Shown: positions 60,907 to 64,000 of the stretch, one piece after another
Position numbering within the stretch: the stretch's first letter is position 1
Layout: each line of letters opens with the position of its first letter
Origin: Streptomyces sp. TLI_105
GTDB taxonomy: Bacteria; Actinomycetota; Actinomycetes; Streptomycetales; Streptomycetaceae
Length of the DNA: 64,000 nucleotides
Direction of reading: 5' to 3'
Assembly (NCBI RefSeq): GCF_900105415.1
Contig: NZ_FNSM01000001.1
Span: 7,138,001-7,202,000, forward strand
Position numbers and translations under genes: made by a program
Notes under the pieces: generated by a model
Told to the model about the DNA's origin: nothing
Databases searched by the model: none
Seen by the model: the letters and a program-made list of their open reading frames with translations, nothing else

Positions 60907-63548
60907 GGCGTCCTCCCGCCGGGGTCGCTCTCGCGGGAGGCGCCGGAGTCGGTCCGGAGGACGGGGCGCGGGGGCCGGACGCCGGAGCGTACGGGCAGGG
61001 GCGGTTCGCCCTCCGACGCCTCCGGCATCCAGTGCGGCCACGGGTGCCCGTCGACCAGGGACGCCGGGCGGCCGTTGATCGCCGGCCGGTCCGCGTCGAG
61101 GAGCCGCGGTATCTCGTCGGCCCAGCCGAAGCGGTCGGAGGCCAGGACACGGGTGCGCACGCCGGAGAGGAAGCCGGACAGGACGTCCCGTTCGCGGCTG
61201 CGCAGCCGGGCGTGGTCGAGTCCGTCGACGGCGATGGCGGGGGCGAAGTACCTGAAGGGCGGGAAGCCGTAGGCGTCCTCGGTGTTGACGAGCAGTCGCT
61301 CGACGGTCTCGTCGTGGCCGAGGTCGCTCAGGCGGGGCGTGCCGCGCTCGATGACGAACAGTTCGGTCACCTTGACGGCGCTGCTCAGCCGGCAGGACAC
61401 GAGCCGGTCGACGGCGTACTTCGGCGGGGGCACGAGGATCTGCGTGATCGCGTTGACGCCCATGATGGGCAGGTTGTGGCGGGCCAGGGTGAAGGCGAAG
61501 GAGCGGCCCTCCTTGGAGTGCAGGCGGCTCTGCCGCTGCAGCCGGCGCCATTCGTGGGGGGTCAGGTCGTCGGAGCGCACGGCGTGCAGGGTGTGCGCGC
61601 TGATGGTGAGCGGCTTGGGGAAGCAGAGGGCGTTGCCGGTGGCGTCGACGACGGTCATGTCGTCGGACAGGAACCGTCCGTCGTGCTCGCTCAGCAGCCG
61701 CAGGACGGTGGACGTCTTCCCGGTGTCGGTGAGCGCGGAGAGCATCACGCCGGTGCCGCCCAGCTCGACGGTCGCGGAGTGCAACAGCATCCGGCCGCGG
61801 GCGACGAGCACGAAGCGCAGCAGTGCCTCCACGACGTTGGTGTAGACGACGTGCGGGGAGTGGGCGAGCAGCGGGCTGACGAGGACGTCGATGGGGTCGC
61901 CGATGTCGACCCGGAAGTTGGCGCCGAGCCGGCCGAGCTGCTCCTCGTACTGCACGGTGGTGGGCTGCGGTCCGCCGCGGCCGGGGATCTCGGTCATGAC
62001 CGCGCGGTGGCGGGGGAACCGGCGGCCCACGTCGCCGACGCGGACGGTGATGTCGCAGGAGTCCGGCGGCACCCACTGGGCGCGGAAGAACTCCAGCTCG
62101 GGCAGGCGGATCTGGGAGCCGATGGTGACGGTGCCGGCGATGTCGTAACGGTAGGTCAGGTACCTGGGCCGCTTGGGGTGGTGGGCCGGGGCGGCCGCGG
62201 GGCCGGAGGAGGTCGCGGCGGGGGAGGGGGCGGAGGAGGTTGCGGCGGGGGAGGGGGCCGGGGAGCCGGGAGGGACGTAGCCGGGGGCCACGAGCACGCG
62301 CACGGGGTCGCGGCGGGCTCCGTCGTCACGGCGGCCTCGGTAGATGAGGAGGTCGCTGAAGAGGAACCGGGCCACGAAGAGCGCGACGAGGCTGAGGACG
62401 TTGGCGGTGAGCAGTCCGATCCCGGAGTCGACGAGCCATTCGAGGAGGGGCAGCCGGCCGAGCAGCAGCAGGTTGTTCAGGGCGAGGAAGGCGATGCCGC
62501 GGACGAGGACCGCGCGCTTGTCGCCGCCCCGGCCGCCGCGGTAGACGAGCGTCTCCAGGAGGGCGAAGTTCCACAGGGACGACACCTGGGTGGCGAGCGT
62601 GGCGCCGAGGAGGTGCTGGAGCCCCGCGACGGAGTGGAAGAACCACAGGGCGGCGGTGTTGACGGCGATGCCGCTGAGCCCGACGAGCCCGAAGGCCAGG
62701 AACCGCGCGGTCGTTCCGAGGTCACGGCGGCCGGTCACGGTGTGGCGGTCCTTGTCGGCGTGGTGCGCGGCGGGGCCGGGCCGGCGCAGCCGGGCCAGGT
62801 GGCGCAGGAACCGCAGGCCCTCGCGCAGCGAGGCCTTGGAGGTGCCGGCCGCGCGGGGTGCGAAGCGGTAGGAGACCTCGGCGACGCGTGCGCCGGGGTG
62901 TCGGACGAGCAGTTCGAGCAGCACCTTGAAGCCGAGGGGGCTGAGCCGGTCCACGTCGATCGCGGCGGTACGGAAGGCGAAGAGCCCGCTCATGGGGTCG
63001 CTGACGCCGGCCAGCCGGTGGGGGAAGGCCGCCTTGGTGAGGAGCGTGCTGCCACGGGAGACGAGCCGGCGCACGGGGCCGTCGAGCCCGTCACCGGTTG
63101 ACCCGGATCCCGCGTAGCGGGTGCCGACCACGATGTCGACGTCGTGGCCCAGGGCGGTACGGGCGAGCGCGGCGGCCGCCTCCGGCGGGTGCTGGAGGTC
63201 GGCGTCCATGACCAGGGCCCATTCGCCCCGGGCATGGCGTGCGCCCGCGAGCACGGCCCCCGCCAGGCCGCCCTCGCGGGCACCGCCTTCTCGGTGGATC
63301 ATGCGGACCGGCAGCCGGCAGTCCGGGGAGTGCCGCGCGGCCGTCGCCGGCGTGTCGTCGTCGCTGTCGTCGACGAACAGGATCTCGACGGGCAATTCAC
63401 CGAAGGCCGGTTCCAGGGCGCGCAGCAGCAGCGGGACGGATTCGCGCTCGTCGCGCGTCGGGATGACGAGGGTCAGACGGGGCCGGACGAGCGGGCGCGG
63501 ATCGTTCAGCTCGGCGCACTCGGTGCGGGGGATGCGGTTGCCGTCCAT
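60903..63548 (-). CDS. GT2 polyprenyl-phosphate glycosyltransferase-GtrA-P-loop (HprK-like) fusion
   Basis: An 881-residue three-part protein. Residues 20-255 are a DPM1/GtrB-like GT2 domain (LTLVIPTRDERESVPLLL, ILFVDDSDDDTPATA, MDADLQHPPEAAAAL) that would make polyprenyl-phosphate sugar. Residues 270-400 are a four-TM GtrA domain (LAFGLVGLSGIAVNTAALWF, ANVLSLVALFVARFLFSDLL), a candidate flippase. After a Pro/Ala/Ser linker, residues 455-840 are soluble and contain LSALTDTGKTSTVLRLL, a Walker A with Ala for the first Gly, and FLSDDMTVVD, as in HPr-kinase-like proteins. The ATG at 63548 follows GGAGG with 8-nt spacing. First gene of the operon; the C-terminal activity is unknown. Confidence 0.88.
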   Translation of the reverse strand: MDGNRIPRTECAELNDPRPLVRPRLTLVIPTRDERESVPLLLRALEPAFGELPVEILFVDDSDDDTPATAARHSPDCRLPVRMIHREGGAREGGLAGAVLAGARHARGEWALVMDADLQHPPEAAAALARTALGHDVDIVVGTRYAGSGSTGDGLDGPVRRLVSRGSTLLTKAAFPHRLAGVSDPMSGLFAFRTAAIDVDRLSPLGFKVLLELLVRHPGARVAEVSYRFAPRAAGTSKASLREGLRFLRHLARLRRPGPAAHHADKDRHTVTGRRDLGTTARFLAFGLVGLSGIAVNTAALWFFHSVAGLQHLLGATLATQVSSLWNFALLETLVYRGGRGGDKRAVLVRGIAFLALNNLLLLGRLPLLEWLVDSGIGLLTANVLSLVALFVARFLFSDLLIYRGRRDDGARRDPVRVLVAPGYVPPGSPAPSPAATSSAPSPAATSSGPAAAPAHHPKRPRYLTYRYDIAGTVTIGSQIRLPELEFFRAQWVPPDSCDITVRVGDVGRRFPRHRAVMTEIPGRGGPQPTTVQYEEQLGRLGANFRVDIGDPIDVLVSPLLAHSPHVVYTNVVEALLRFVLVARGRMLLHSATVELGGTGVMLSALTDTGKTSTVLRLLSEHDGRFLSDDMTVVDATGNALCFPKPLTISAHTLHAVRSDDLTPHEWRRLQRQSRLHSKEGRSFAFTLARHNLPIMGVNAITQILVPPPKYAVDRLVSCRLSSAVKVTELFVIERGTPRLSDLGHDETVERLLVNTEDAYGFPPFRYFAPAIAVDGLDHARLRSRERDVLSGFLSGVRTRVLASDRFGWADEIPRLLDADRPAINGRPASLVDGHPWPHWMPEASEGEPPLPVRSGVRPPRPVLRTDSGASRESDPGGRTP

Positions 63549-63608
63549 GTCAGCGGCCTCCAGCGGGGGACTGGGCAGCTGTGCTGTCGTCGTACGTCTA
63601 CGCTTTAA

Positions 63609-63650
63609 ACATACATATTGCTCGGCGTTATCCTGGATGTCAATATATGT
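63609..63650. promoter_or_regulatory. Promoter with inverted repeat for the surface-glycan operon
   Basis: On the minus strand a perfect TTGACA (63643-63638) is followed after 17 bp by CAATAT. Flanking it, ACATATATTG and CAATATGTATGT form an inverted repeat overlapping both promoter elements, a good operator for the divergent TetR protein. On the plus strand TATAGT (63691-63696) is a likely -10 for the TetR gene. The whole 63595-63700 stretch is markedly AT-rich for this genome. Confidence 0.6.
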
Positions 63651-63737
63651 CCACTTACGCAGTAAACGTATCTGTTTGGGATCGTTCGGATATAGTCGGG
63701 AGGAGTCGCAGCGCGACGTCGAGTCCGGAGGCATGCC

Positions 63738-64000
63738 ATGGTCAGCAGCACCCAGCCGGAGCGCAGGAAGGTGGACATCGGCCATCCCACCGAGCGCCGC
63801 CGCGGCCGACGTCGGCTGAGCCGTGAACGCGTCCTCGCCGCCGCCCTCGACGTGGTCGACCACGAGGGCCTGTCGGCCCTGAGCATGCGGCGGGTCGCCG
63901 CCGAGCTCGACGTCGAGGCGATGGCGCTGTACCGCTACGCCCCCAGCAAGGACGCGCTCCTGGACGGGCTGGTCGAGCAGCTCTACACCGAGCTGGCCGA
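63738..64000 (+). CDS. TetR family regulator, C-terminus cut by window edge
   Basis: The first 87 residues of a TetR regulator. After a basic leader, RRRLSRERVLAAALDVVDHE opens the HTH, SALSMRRVAAELDVEAMALY carries the recognition helix, followed by RYAPSKDALLDGLVEQL. The basic RRGRRR leader and MALYRYAPSK motif are typical of the TetR_C (tetracycline-repressor-like) class. The ATG at 63738 has GGAGG at 63727-63731. Divergent from the five-gene glycan operon, whose promoter it probably controls. The ligand domain lies beyond the window. Confidence 0.88.
   Translation, partial: MVSSTQPERRKVDIGHPTERRRGRRRLSRERVLAAALDVVDHEGLSALSMRRVAAELDVEAMALYRYAPSKDALLDGLVEQLYTELA

Overview
The window is chromosomal DNA from a high-GC actinomycete, almost certainly a Streptomyces or close relative. 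The evidence is very high GC at third codon positions, frequent GTG starts, ATGA/GTGA gene overlaps, F420-type enzymes, a mycothiol-dependent maleylpyruvate isomerase-like protein, a DUF6643-like protein and many one-component regulators of the TetR, ROK, DeoR and ArsR types. No rRNA, tRNA, CRISPR array or replication origin was seen.

Layout. 0-6 kb: a truncated M20 dipeptidase, a geranylgeranyl reductase-like flavoprotein, an F420-type reductase divergent from its likely TetR regulator, and a NarL-type two-component pair. 6-14 kb: a membrane-anchored hypothetical, a mycothiol-type enzyme, an MFS exporter divergent from a ROK regulator, an LLM-type F420 oxidoreductase behind a striking double-palindrome operator, an AHSA1-like protein, a 44-bp tandem repeat, a methyltransferase, and a TetR-DUF4865 pair. 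14-18 kb: a SHOCT-ABC-FtsX exporter operon. 18-31 kb: an RsbW-like ATPase, a Cds1-like PLP enzyme, a membrane Ser/Thr kinase, a DeoR-SRPBCC pair, a large membrane protein with a GHSQG motif, a beta-helix/AAA fusion, a MOSC protein and small Streptomyces-type proteins. 31-41 kb: an HpnB-like glycosyltransferase divergent from a glutamate racemase paralogue, apolipoprotein N-acyltransferase, a NUDIX protein, a 3-hydroxybutyrate dehydrogenase-like SDR, a GAF/PucR regulator and an MHS-family transporter.

41-49 kb: a transposase fragment is followed by a five-gene minus-strand operon for choline oxidation and glycine betaine uptake (betB, betA, ATPase, two-domain permease, binding lipoprotein). 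49-55 kb is an accessory zone with two probable broken genes, a beta-propeller fragment, an SDR with an altered catalytic residue and an ArsR-MFS pair.

55.3-63.5 kb: five minus-strand genes, every junction a 4-bp overlap, read from an AT-rich promoter that also serves a divergent TetR gene. They encode a GT2-GtrA-P-loop fusion, a GT39-like transferase, a membrane-anchored phosphoesterase with a degenerate motif, an orphan anchored surface protein and an anchored GH99/WbsX-like protein. The cluster reads as a lipid-carrier-linked glycan assembly and surface-remodelling pathway and is the best candidate here for an undescribed system.

Starts were chosen from Shine-Dalgarno spacing, overlaps and, for about nine genes, from a TANNNT -10 box lying 6-8 nt before the start codon, which implies leaderless mRNA.
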